A stretch of 64,000 bases of DNA from assembly GCA_035635475.1 (NCBI GenBank), contig DASQAZ010000117.1:27789-91788 (forward strand), read 5' to 3'. Positions 26,583-34,403 of this stretch are shown here, in pieces. Position 1 is the stretch's first letter. The number at the start of each line of letters is the position of its first letter. The notes under the pieces are model-generated. The model was given only the letters and a program-made list of their open reading frames with translations, did no database searches and was not told the DNA's origin. Source of the stretch: VBOC01 sp035635475. GTDB taxonomy: Bacteria; Bacteroidota; Ignavibacteria; UBA10030; SZUA-254. The translations under genes and the position numbers were made by a program.

Positions 26583-27752
26583 ATGAAAATTCCCTTTTCG
26601 TATATCATAAGAAGTATGTGGACGCGCCGGCTCACCACGGTGCTCACGACCGGGGGCATTGCGCTGGTCGCCTTCGTATTCGCCGCGGTGCTGATGATGG
26701 CGTACGGTTTGGAAAAGACCCTGGTCGACACCGGATCGGACCATAATCTGATCATCCTGCGAAAATCCGCCTCGGCGGAGTTGCAGAGCCAGCTGGACCG
26801 GAATGCGGCGAACGTCATCAAGACACAGCCCGAAATTGCGATGGACGCCGAGGGCAAGCCGCTCGCCACAAACGAACTCTTCACGATCATCAATCTGTTG
26901 AAAAAGGAAGGCGGAGCGATGGGGAACATAACGGTCAGGGGGGTGACACCGCAGTCGATGAAACTCCGGCCACAGATCTCGCTCATCGAGGGACGCATGT
27001 TCACTCCCGGCACCTCCGAGATTATCGTGGGATCCAACATCGCCCAACGGTTCGAGGGATGCTCGGTCGGACAGAAGTTGAAATTCGGCGGAGGCCTGTG
27101 GACGATTGTCGGAATTTTCGACGGGCACGGAACGGGATTCAGCTCCGAAATCTGGGGAGATGTGGAGCAGATGCTGCCCGCGTTCGGCCGTCCGGTTTTC
27201 TCTTCCGTCACACTCGAGCTCAAGGATCGCGACGGTTACAACGCCCTGAAGGCAAGAATCGAAGGCGATCCGCGTCTCAACTATCTGGAAGTTGACAGGG
27301 AAAAGGATTACTACCAGAAGCAATCCCAGGCAATGGCGACGTTCATCACGATACTTGGCATCGTCGTCACCGTGATTTTCAGCGTTGGAGCTGTTGTCGG
27401 AGCCATGATCACGATGTACGCCGCCGTCGCGAACCGCACAATTGAAATCGGCACCATGCGCGCTTTGGGATTCCGCCGCAGGAGTATCCTTGCCGCATTT
27501 CTAGTAGAAGGGCTTCTGATCTCCCTCATTGGCGCTGCGATCGGATTATTTGCCGCCTCATTCCTGCAGTTGTTCATCATCTCGACGCTAAATTTCGGAA
27601 CGTTCACGGAGCTTGCTTTCGGCTTCAGTCTCTCCCCCTCCGTCATACGCAACACATTCATCTTCGCCGTGGTCATGGGAATTGTCGGAGGTTTTCTTCC
27701 CGCAGTACGCGCGTCGCGCCTGAATATCGTCAACGCCCTGAGGGCGTCCTGA
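26583..27752 (+). CDS. ABC transporter permease, MacB/FtsX type (second)
   Basis: 389 residues from the ATG; a TTG nine bases upstream, overlapping the previous stop as TTGA, would add three residues. Same architecture as its neighbour: N-terminal helix (RRLTTVLTTGGIALVAFVFA), periplasmic domain, then three helices with NRTIEIGTMRALGFRRRSILAAFLVEGLLISLIGAAIG. The two permeases share layout but differ in sequence, consistent with a heterodimeric exporter. The cargo is not evident. Confidence 0.92.
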   Translation: MKIPFSYIIRSMWTRRLTTVLTTGGIALVAFVFAAVLMMAYGLEKTLVDTGSDHNLIILRKSASAELQSQLDRNAANVIKTQPEIAMDAEGKPLATNELFTIINLLKKEGGAMGNITVRGVTPQSMKLRPQISLIEGRMFTPGTSEIIVGSNIAQRFEGCSVGQKLKFGGGLWTIVGIFDGHGTGFSSEIWGDVEQMLPAFGRPVFSSVTLELKDRDGYNALKARIEGDPRLNYLEVDREKDYYQKQSQAMATFITILGIVVTVIFSVGAVVGAMITMYAAVANRTIEIGTMRALGFRRRSILAAFLVEGLLISLIGAAIGLFAASFLQLFIISTLNFGTFTELAFGFSLSPSVIRNTFIFAVVMGIVGGFLPAVRASRLNIVNALRAS

Positions 27753-28216
27753 GAAGCCGCCTTCTTGCTTCGCTCGTCTTTCTCTTTCTCTTGCTCCTCG
27801 GCGGCGCCCCGCTGCTGAGCCAGGACCGCGGCTTCGGCCTGGGCATCATCATCGGTGAGCCGACCGGGATCAGCTTCAAGGGATGGGTAAACGAGAGGAA
27901 TGCCATTGACGGCGGCCTCGCGTGGTCGTTCACCCGGAATGGCTCCGTCCACGTGCACGCCGATTACCTCTGGCATTCGTTCCGCGTCTTCCAGACGCAG
28001 GAGAGAATACCCATCTATTATGGCATCGGCGGAAGAATCAGGACAGGCCACAACGAGGAGGCACAACTCGGGGTACGGGTGCCTGTCGGCATCGGATACC
28101 TGTTCAAAGATGCGCCGGTGGATCTGTTTTTCGAAATCGCCCCGATCGTCGACCTCGCCCCCAAAACCGAGCTCGAGGCCAATGCCGGATTGGGCGCAAG
28201 ATTCTGGTTCCCGTAA
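27749..28216 (+). CDS. DUF3996-like outer-membrane beta-barrel protein
   Basis: About 156 residues if the CTG at 27749 starts it. That CTG overlaps the permease stop as CTGA and yields a full signal peptide (RSRLLASLVFLFLLLLGGAP, cleavage near SQ). Starting at the TTG 27791 would lose it. The mature part has GLGIIIGEPTGISFKGW, YYGIGGRI, RVPVGIGYLF and a C-terminal aromatic residue, the pattern of the small DUF3996/BAPKO_0422-type barrels. Coupling to the exporter genes suggests a role in the same envelope process (inference). Confidence 0.7.
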   Translation: MRSRLLASLVFLFLLLLGGAPLLSQDRGFGLGIIIGEPTGISFKGWVNERNAIDGGLAWSFTRNGSVHVHADYLWHSFRVFQTQERIPIYYGIGGRIRTGHNEEAQLGVRVPVGIGYLFKDAPVDLFFEIAPIVDLAPKTELEANAGLGARFWFP

Positions 28217-28244
28217 CAATTGCACCGCTCGCAGCGGATTTCTA

Positions 28245-28273
28245 TTGCCTGGCACCGCACTTTTTCGTATATT
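28245..28273 (+). promoter_or_regulatory. sigma70-type promoter of rpmB and the recA group
   Basis: TTGCCT, 17-bp spacer, TATATT, with the predicted start about 38 nt before the rpmB ATG. A GAGG ribosome-binding site precedes that ATG. Confidence 0.7.
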
Positions 28274-28317
28274 GTACTCACTTCGAGCTGAAAAACCCCT
28301 AGACTCTGAGGAATTCA

Positions 28318-28509
28318 ATGGCAAAAGTATGTGACGTGTGCGGAAAAAAGCCGGTCAGCGGCAATAACATTAGCCATGCCCACAATAAGACGCGGCGCCG
28401 GTGGCTCCCGAACCTTCGGAGCGTCCGGGCGCTGATCGATGGACGAGTCCATCGCATGCGCGTGTGTACGACCTGCATCAAGCAAGGCCGCGTCGTAAAG
28501 GCCGCGTAG
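28318..28509 (+). CDS. rpmB: 50S ribosomal protein L28
   Basis: 63 residues. It starts MAKVCDVCGKKPVSGNNISHAHNKT and carries two CxxC pairs (CDVC and CTTC), so it is the zinc-binding (C+) form of L28. RRRWLPNLRSV and VHRMRVCTTCIKQGRVVK are standard for the family. It is part of the large ribosomal subunit. Confidence 0.97.
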   Translation: MAKVCDVCGKKPVSGNNISHAHNKTRRRWLPNLRSVRALIDGRVHRMRVCTTCIKQGRVVKAA

Positions 28510-28583
28510 GCCCTCCCGGCGGGAGGGGAGCGGCATGGCCGCGCCAAGACCTCCGCGCTTCGCCGGTCTTCAACGAAGAGAAT

Positions 28584-29198
28584 ATGTCCATCCCGAATTC
28601 GCTGACGGTTCTTCGGATCCTCCTCACCCCGCTCTTCCTCATCCTGCTCTTTTCAGAGTCCTCATTTCTTAAACAGCTTGCCCTTCTCGTCTATATCGTC
28701 GCTGCCCTGACCGACTGGTACGACGGCCGCGTTGCAAGGCAATACGGAAACGTCTCCCGGTGGGGGAAATTTCTCGATCCTTTGGCCGACAAAATTCTTG
28801 CCGCTGCAGCACTTTTCTCTTTTGTCTTCCTCCGGCTCGTGGACGCCTGGATGGTCTGGATCATTGTTGCCCGTGACGCTCTGATCACGAGCCTGCGGAG
28901 CTACGCCGAGTGGAAGAATGAGCCGATTGTCACCTCCAAGACGGCGCAGGCCAAAACGTTCGGCGAGTTTACGATCATCTATTACATCCTCATTGTGTAT
29001 GTTGCAAGCCAGATCGGTTTCATCGAACATCGTCTGGACAATTTGCTCGCAACGCTGCTGGACAAACGGGTCCTGTTCGGCATGATGCTCCTCGTAACGC
29101 TCTCCTCCATCGGAACGGCCGTGATGTATCTCTTTGACAACAGAAAATTCCTGCGCGAACTGTATGCAAGATACTTCGGCGCGGCAGGATCGGGCTGA
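28584..29198 (+). CDS. pgsA: CDP-diacylglycerol--glycerol-3-phosphate 3-phosphatidyltransferase
   Basis: 204 residues from the ATG that gives MSIPNSLTVLRILLTPLFL, the usual start. The CDP-alcohol phosphotransferase signature DG-x2-AR-x8-G-x3-D-x3-D is complete (DGRVARQYGNV...GKFLDPLAD, about residues 47-69). Five or six membrane helices surround it. It makes phosphatidylglycerophosphate in the inner membrane. The next gene is the phosphatase for that product, so the two steps to phosphatidylglycerol are adjacent. The frame is open back to 28401, but that part overlaps rpmB and is not conserved-looking. Confidence 0.95.
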   Translation: MSIPNSLTVLRILLTPLFLILLFSESSFLKQLALLVYIVAALTDWYDGRVARQYGNVSRWGKFLDPLADKILAAAALFSFVFLRLVDAWMVWIIVARDALITSLRSYAEWKNEPIVTSKTAQAKTFGEFTIIYYILIVYVASQIGFIEHRLDNLLATLLDKRVLFGMMLLVTLSSIGTAVMYLFDNRKFLRELYARYFGAAGSG

Positions 29199-29655
29199 CC
29201 GGGGCCCGGCTTCCTTCCCCATCCGTCTCGTCGCGACAGGTTTATTCTCCGGGTATTCCCCCATCGCACCCGGGACTGCCGGCAGCCTCCTCGGCGTCGC
29301 CCTCTATTTAATCCCCGGATTCGAAGCCGATGCGGTTCTTGCTATAGCGATCATCGTCACATTTCTCCTCGGCGTCTATGCCTCTGCACAAATGGAGAAC
29401 GAGCTCGGCGAAGACCCGCCCGTCGTCGTGATCGATGAGGTCGTTGGGATGTGGATCTCCCTCCTTCTCCTGCCAAAAACTGTATGGGTTGTCTCGCTTT
29501 CGTTTCTCTTATTCCGCGCATTCGACATTCTCAAACCTCCTCCCGCACGCCGGCTCGAGCAGTATCGGCATGGATGGGGAATCATGCTTGATGATGTCGC
29601 GGCGGGGGTCTATGCCAATGTCGCGGCGAGGTTCGTGCTGCTCCTCTTCCGATGA
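29164..29655 (+). CDS. pgpA: phosphatidylglycerophosphatase A
   Basis: 163 residues from the ATG at 29164, which overlaps the pgsA end by 35 bp; a TTG at 29134 is less likely. Family motifs are present: ATGLFSGYSPIAPGTAGSLLG, the metal-binding EDPPVVVIDEVVGMW, FRAFDILKPPPAR and GWGIMLDDVAAGVYAN. It removes the phosphate from phosphatidylglycerophosphate. It shares ATGA with cinA. Confidence 0.94.
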   Translation: MQDTSARQDRADRGPASFPIRLVATGLFSGYSPIAPGTAGSLLGVALYLIPGFEADAVLAIAIIVTFLLGVYASAQMENELGEDPPVVVIDEVVGMWISLLLLPKTVWVVSLSFLLFRAFDILKPPPARRLEQYRHGWGIMLDDVAAGVYANVAARFVLLLFR

Positions 29656-30896
29656 GAAGCATCATCATAACGATCGGCGATGAGCTTTTGATCGGTCAGG
29701 TCATGAACACCAATGCCTCGTTCATCGCAGAAAAACTCACCGCCGCGGGTGTCGAGGTTTGCCGCATGCTCACCGTGTCGGACGATGAGCCGGAGATCGT
29801 GAAAGCGTTCGAGGAGGCGCTTCCCCGGTACGACCTTACCATTGCCACCGGCGGCCTGGGGCCGACGCATGACGATGTCACGAAGAAGGCGGTGTGCCGG
29901 TTTTTCGGTGTTGATCTCGTCCCGAGCCCGGAAGTTCGAAGGACGATCGAGGAATTCCTGCTCCAGCGGAATATTCCCTGGTCGCAGGCGGCGGAAGAGC
30001 AAACTCTGGTGCCCCGCGGAGCGGTGATCATCCCAAACCGCCGGGGTACGGCGCCCGGCGAACTCATCGAGCGGGATCATCGCCATCTCGTCGTCCTGCC
30101 CGGCGTTCCCCACGAGATGGAAGGCATGGTGGAAGAGTTCGTTGTCCCGTTTGTGAAGGAGAGGTCTTCGGGGCAGGTGATTCTCAATCGAACGCTGAAA
30201 ACAACAGGCATTTCCGAGTCCGCGCTCGCGGAGCGGATCGGCGCGATCGATCAGCTCCTCGCGCGGGGAGAACGGCTCGCGTTTCTTCCGTCCGCATCCG
30301 GCGTTCGCATGCGCATCTCGGTAACAAACAGCGACCGGGCCGCTGCCGAACGGAGAATCAGCGAGATCGAATCCGTCATCCGTGCCCGCGTGGGGAAATA
30401 TATCTACGGGGCCGACCAGGAGGAGCTGGAACAAGTGGTGGGCGCCATACTGCGGGAGCGAGGACTGAGAATTGCCGTGGCAGAATCGTGCACCGGAGGT
30501 TTAATCGCCGACAAGATCACGAATGTGCCGGGAAGCTCAGACTATTTCGAGCGCGGGGTCGTCGCCTACAGCAACGCCTCCAAAATTGACCTTCTCCACG
30601 TGCCATCCCGGCTGATCAATCAGCACGGGGCGGTCAGCCAGGAGGTTGCCGAGGCGATGGCAACCGGCATTCGGACCGTTTCCGGCACCGACATCGGGCT
30701 CTCCACAACCGGAATCGCCGGGCCGGCGGGCGGTACGGAGGAAAAACCGGTGGGTCTGGTCTGGATCGGCTATTCCGACGTTTCACGGACAATTGCCGTC
30801 AAGTTTCAGTTCGGCCGTGAACGCCTTATAATTAAACAACGGGCCGCGCAAGCCTCTCTGGAGATGGTCAGAAGAAGGCTCCTCAAGATCAGGTAG
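29652..30896 (+). CDS. cinA: CinA-family nicotinamide-nucleotide amidase / competence-damage protein
   Basis: 414 residues, full length. The N-terminal MoCF-like domain (about 1-170) has IITIGDELLIGQVMNTN and ATGGLGPTHDDVTKKA. The C-terminal amidase domain (about 250-414) has VAESCTGGLIADKITNVPGSSDYFERGVVAYSN and STTGIAGPAGGTEEKPVGLVWI. CinA recycles NMN to NaMN in pyridine nucleotide salvage. It is commonly next to recA and thpR in other bacteria, as here. Confidence 0.96.
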   Translation: MRSIIITIGDELLIGQVMNTNASFIAEKLTAAGVEVCRMLTVSDDEPEIVKAFEEALPRYDLTIATGGLGPTHDDVTKKAVCRFFGVDLVPSPEVRRTIEEFLLQRNIPWSQAAEEQTLVPRGAVIIPNRRGTAPGELIERDHRHLVVLPGVPHEMEGMVEEFVVPFVKERSSGQVILNRTLKTTGISESALAERIGAIDQLLARGERLAFLPSASGVRMRISVTNSDRAAAERRISEIESVIRARVGKYIYGADQEELEQVVGAILRERGLRIAVAESCTGGLIADKITNVPGSSDYFERGVVAYSNASKIDLLHVPSRLINQHGAVSQEVAEAMATGIRTVSGTDIGLSTTGIAGPAGGTEEKPVGLVWIGYSDVSRTIAVKFQFGRERLIIKQRAAQASLEMVRRRLLKIR

Positions 30897-30897
30897 A

Positions 30898-31464
30898 ATG
30901 GCGTCCGTTCGCACGTTCATCGCCTTCAACACACCCGAGGCTATCCGTCAATCGATCACGGCGTTACAATCGGAGCTACGGAAGTCCGGTGCTGATGTCC
31001 GCTGGGAGACGCCCGATACGTTTCACGTCACGATCAAGTTTCTCGGAAATGTGGATGAATCGCAACTCCCGGGGCTCACCCGGCAGATTCAATCGGCGTG
31101 CGAAAATTATCGATCCTTCGAGGTTTGGTACCGGGGGGCGGGGGGCTTCCCGGATCTGAAGCATCCGCGCGTGATCTGGCTGGGGTGCGAAAACGAGGAT
31201 GGAACGCTCGCCAAAATCAGAAGCTCGCTCGATGCCCTCTTGCTCCCGCACGGATTTGAGATTGAAGAGCGGCCCTTCCGCCCACACGTCACGCTCGGAC
31301 GAATCAGGAGTCCGAAGGGCTTGCATTACTTGACTCCAAAGCTGGAAAACCTTACCTTTGAGCCACAGATGGGAACGATTCGCGAAGTTCTCGTCGTGAA
31401 GAGCGTGTTGCGGCCTCAGGGAGCGGCGTACACCGTCTTATCGTCAATTCAACTTCAATCATAA
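30898..31464 (+). CDS. thpR: RNA 2',3'-cyclic phosphodiesterase (2H family)
   Basis: 188 residues. Starts RTFIAFNTPEAIRQ and has both H-x-T/S motifs of the 2H phosphoesterase fold: HVTIKFLG (about residue 43) and HVTLGRIR (about residue 131). The family hydrolyses 2',3'-cyclic phosphate ends and was once called 2'-5' RNA ligase. It begins one base after the cinA stop. Confidence 0.94.
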   Translation: MASVRTFIAFNTPEAIRQSITALQSELRKSGADVRWETPDTFHVTIKFLGNVDESQLPGLTRQIQSACENYRSFEVWYRGAGGFPDLKHPRVIWLGCENEDGTLAKIRSSLDALLLPHGFEIEERPFRPHVTLGRIRSPKGLHYLTPKLENLTFEPQMGTIREVLVVKSVLRPQGAAYTVLSSIQLQS

Positions 31465-31468
31465 CAGA

Positions 31469-31891
31469 ATGGCCTCAACACGTATGGGACTGCGAGCCAA
31501 AGGAAAGGCCAAGATCGTGCTCTTCATCGACGACGAAACGCCGTGGCTGAACATGATCAAGACCGCCGTTGAAAACGCACCGTTCGACATCATGACTGCC
31601 GACAGCGGGGAAGCCGCCCTAAGGAAAATCAAGCGGAAAAAGCCGGATTTAATTCTCAGCGATGTGCGGATGCCCGCCATGAACGGGTTCGACCTCTTTG
31701 AAAAAATCCGGAGCGATCCCCGTTACAGGAATGTCCCTTATGTTTTCATGTCCTCCATCGATGATTTTGACGCACGTCGAACCGCAAAGGAAATCGGTGC
31801 GGATGATTACGTGGAGAAACCGATCGACACCGAGCAGGTCGAGTCTATTGTCCTGAAGCTGTTGACGCGGTTCAAGGACAACAAGTCGTAA
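31469..31891 (+). CDS. single-domain response regulator
   Basis: 140 residues, a lone receiver domain. The acidic pair is Asp21-Asp22 (VLFIDDE), the phospho-acceptor is Asp65 (LILSDVRMPAMNGF), followed by Ser95-Ser96 and Lys117 (VEKPID). There is no output domain, so it would act by binding partners or as a phosphorelay step. It starts 4 bp after thpR and ends 50 bp before recA. No kinase is adjacent. Confidence 0.92.
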   Translation: MASTRMGLRAKGKAKIVLFIDDETPWLNMIKTAVENAPFDIMTADSGEAALRKIKRKKPDLILSDVRMPAMNGFDLFEKIRSDPRYRNVPYVFMSSIDDFDARRTAKEIGADDYVEKPIDTEQVESIVLKLLTRFKDNKS

Positions 31892-31940
31892 GAATTAAGT
31901 CACGTGCCTCGACCATTCACTCATCGTTAAGGAGGGTATC

Positions 31941-33032
31941 ATGGCGGAAGAAATGACACAACGAGAATCGCGCATGCAAGCGCTCCGGATTGCGATCGAG
32001 CAGATCGAGAAGCAGCACGGTAAGGGAGCGATCATGAAGCTCGACGGGGGGCCGATCGCCAAAATCGAGGCAATTTCGACCGGCTCGATCTCCCTCGACG
32101 GCGCGACCGGCATCGGCGGCATCCCGCGGGGCCGTGTCATCGAGGTGTTCGGCCCGGAGGCGTCGGGTAAGACGACGCTCTGCCTGCATGTTATCGCAGA
32201 AGCGCAGCGGAAGAGCGGCATCGCGGCGTTTATCGACACCGAACATGCACTCGATATCGCTTACGCAAAGAGACTCGGCGTCGACGTCAACAACTTGCTG
32301 CTCTCGCAGCCCGAGTACGGCGAACAGGCGCTGGAGATCGTGGAGACACTTGTAAGAAGCGGGGCGCTCGATGTCATCGTGATCGATTCCGTCGCCGCTC
32401 TCACTCCCCGCGCCGAAATTGAAGGCGAGATGGGCGATCCGACGATGGGAGTGCAGGCGCGGCTCATGTCGCAGGCGCTTCGGAAGCTTACGGCGGCAAT
32501 CAGCAAATCGAAAACATCGGTGATCTTCACCAACCAGCTGAGACAAAAAATCGGCATCATGTTCGGGAATCCGGAAACAACAACCGGAGGCAACGCACTG
32601 AAGTTTTATGCCTCGCTCCGGCTCGACGTCCGTCGCATCGAAGCAATCAAGGACGGACAGAACATTGTCGGGAATCGGGTAAAGGTCAAGGTTGTGAAGA
32701 ATAAGGTCGCCCCGCCCTTCAAAGAGGCTCAATTTGATATTCTGTATAACGAGGGGATCTCAAAGCTCGGCGATCTGATCGATATTGCGGTCGACCATAA
32801 CGTGATCTCCAAGAGCGGTTCGTGGTTCGGCTATGGAAGCGAACGGATCGGCCAGGGGCGCGACGCTGTCAAGAAGTTCCTGCTCGACAACGAGAGGATG
32901 GCGAAAGAGATCGATCTCGTGATGCGCAAGAAACTGGGCTTGATCGAGGAGGACGCTCAGCCAAAGCATGTCAAGCCGGAACCCGCGGCCCCCAGGCACG
33001 AAATCGCGTTGAAAAAGCCGGCGAGGGTCTGA
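31941..33032 (+). CDS. recA: recombinase RecA
   Basis: 363 residues. GPEASGKTTLCLHV (Walker A), EHALDIAYAKRLGVDV, VIDSVAALTPRAEIEGEMGD (Walker B and loop L1), FTNQLRQKIGIMFGNPETTTGGNALKF (L2 region) and the C-terminal domain are all intact. It promotes strand exchange and SOS co-protease activity. An unusually good ribosome-binding site, AAGGAGGGT, lies just upstream, fitting high expression. No LexA-type operator was recognised in the 50-bp gap. Confidence 0.99.
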   Translation: MAEEMTQRESRMQALRIAIEQIEKQHGKGAIMKLDGGPIAKIEAISTGSISLDGATGIGGIPRGRVIEVFGPEASGKTTLCLHVIAEAQRKSGIAAFIDTEHALDIAYAKRLGVDVNNLLLSQPEYGEQALEIVETLVRSGALDVIVIDSVAALTPRAEIEGEMGDPTMGVQARLMSQALRKLTAAISKSKTSVIFTNQLRQKIGIMFGNPETTTGGNALKFYASLRLDVRRIEAIKDGQNIVGNRVKVKVVKNKVAPPFKEAQFDILYNEGISKLGDLIDIAVDHNVISKSGSWFGYGSERIGQGRDAVKKFLLDNERMAKEIDLVMRKKLGLIEEDAQPKHVKPEPAAPRHEIALKKPARV

Positions 33033-33056
33033 CCCGCCGGGATCGGACCCTGCGTC

Positions 33057-33704
33057 ATGCTCGTTACAAAGATCGAATGGCAGAAACGGGATCCTCACCG
33101 CGTGAACCTGTTCATCGACGGTGAGTTTGCCTTCGGCCTCCAGGACGAGGTTCTGCTCCGCAGCGGGATCCGCAAGGGAGATCAGCTCTCGGAGGAAGAA
33201 CTGGAAACAATGCAGGCCTCCGGGGAATTTGCGCTTGCCAAACGACAAGCCCTGAGGATTCTCGCCCGCCGCCTCAGGAGCGAAGCCGAAATCAGGACAC
33301 ACCTTCTCGAAAAAGAGTTCCATCCACGAACCGTCGACCGCGTCATTCTCAAACTCCGGGAGCTGCGCCTGGTGGACGACCTGCGCTTCGCGCGCGCGTG
33401 CGTCCACGACATGCGGCTGCGGAGAGCCCTGGGCCGCATCGCACTCGAGCGTCAGCTTCGATTAAAGGGCGTTCCGCGATCGACGATCATGGAGGTGCTT
33501 GGCGAAGTCGGAGGACGGGAAGACGATGCTGCAATCGCGCTCCAGGCGGTAACCAAGCTTCTGAAACGCTATAGCACATCCCGAAAGAAGCTTTTGCCCG
33601 AGCAGCAGCGCGCACGGGCGATTCAGTTCCTTGCACGGCGGGGCTTCGACGGCGAGACGATCTCCCGGGTGATAACGAGAGCGACGCGGGAGGACCGTTC
33701 GTGA
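33057..33704 (+). CDS. recX: regulatory protein RecX
   Basis: 215 residues, mostly three-helix repeats. ALAKRQALRILARRLRSEAEIRTHLLEKEF and VDDLRFARACVHDMRLRRALGRIALERQLRLKGV are typical RecX repeats. It caps RecA filaments. It follows recA by 24 bp in the usual order. The TGA falls in the same frame as the next gene. Confidence 0.95.
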   Translation: MLVTKIEWQKRDPHRVNLFIDGEFAFGLQDEVLLRSGIRKGDQLSEEELETMQASGEFALAKRQALRILARRLRSEAEIRTHLLEKEFHPRTVDRVILKLRELRLVDDLRFARACVHDMRLRRALGRIALERQLRLKGVPRSTIMEVLGEVGGREDDAAIALQAVTKLLKRYSTSRKKLLPEQQRARAIQFLARRGFDGETISRVITRATREDRS

Positions 33705-33719
33705 GGCGGGGGAGGAACA

Positions 33720-34394
33720 ACGGCGCGCATCATTTTTGATATCGAAACACTCGGCCTGCCGATCGAATCGTTCGACGAAGCGCGCCGGGCCTACCTGTTG
33801 AAGTCAGCGGAGACACAACACGCGAGGGAAACCGAGGTCCAGAAGCTGAGCCTCAGTCCGCTGACGGCCCAGATCGTCGCGATCGGCATGCTGAATCCCG
33901 ACACCATGGCGGGGAAAGTTCTGTACCAATCGGCAAAACAAGAGCAGTCCGGGCCTGACGAGCGCAACATCGAGTACCACGCCGGCACTGAAGAGCAGAT
34001 CGTGCGCCAATTCTGGGATGACGTGAGGCACTACGATCAGTTTATCACTTTTAATGGCCGGAGCTTCGACTGTCCGTTTCTGATGATTCGGTCTGCCATG
34101 CTGTCGATTCCGCCTACGCGCAGTCTCATGCCCTACCGGTACGACTCATCGACTCACTGCGATTTACTCGATCAGTTGACATTTTACGGGGCCGTCCGCC
34201 GCTTCAATCTCGATTTCTACTGCAAGTCGTTCGGGATCAAGAGCCCGAAAAGCGAAGGCGTCTCCGGCCTCGACATCGGTCCGATGTTTCGTGAAGGCAA
34301 GTTCAAGGAGATCGCACAGTACTGCGCAGGCGATGTGATCGCCACGGCGGAGCTGTTCAGGAAGTGGGATGCGTTCATTAATATCAAAGCCTAG
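33720..34394 (+). CDS. DEDDy 3'-5' exonuclease (PolB-exonuclease-like), probable ACG start
   Basis: About 224 residues if it starts at ACG 33720. The first in-frame ATG (33798) would remove the catalytic DIET motif, so it cannot be the real start. Between the recX stop and the motif there is no ATG, GTG or TTG; ACG follows a strong GGGGGAGG by 4 bases and would read (M)ARIIFDIETLG. Exo I is DIET, Exo II is FNGRSFDCPFL, and Exo III is YCAGDV (Tyr-x3-Asp, DEDDy type). Such predicted exonucleases trim single-stranded nucleic acid. A base difference (ATG to ACG) in this strain or in the assembly is an alternative. Confidence 0.85.
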   Translation, partial: TARIIFDIETLGLPIESFDEARRAYLLKSAETQHARETEVQKLSLSPLTAQIVAIGMLNPDTMAGKVLYQSAKQEQSGPDERNIEYHAGTEEQIVRQFWDDVRHYDQFITFNGRSFDCPFLMIRSAMLSIPPTRSLMPYRYDSSTHCDLLDQLTFYGAVRRFNLDFYCKSFGIKSPKSEGVSGLDIGPMFREGKFKEIAQYCAGDVIATAELFRKWDAFINIKA

Positions 34395-34403
34395 CTCCTG
34401 GCG

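Noticed and set aside
26412..27323. 303-codon minus-strand frame
   Set aside because: Antisense to the two permeases, without motifs.
31892..31940. LexA-type SOS box before recA
   Set aside because: No palindromic CTGT-ACAG or GAAC-GTTC-like site was seen in the gap; recA may instead be driven from the rpmB promoter or one inside an upstream gene.
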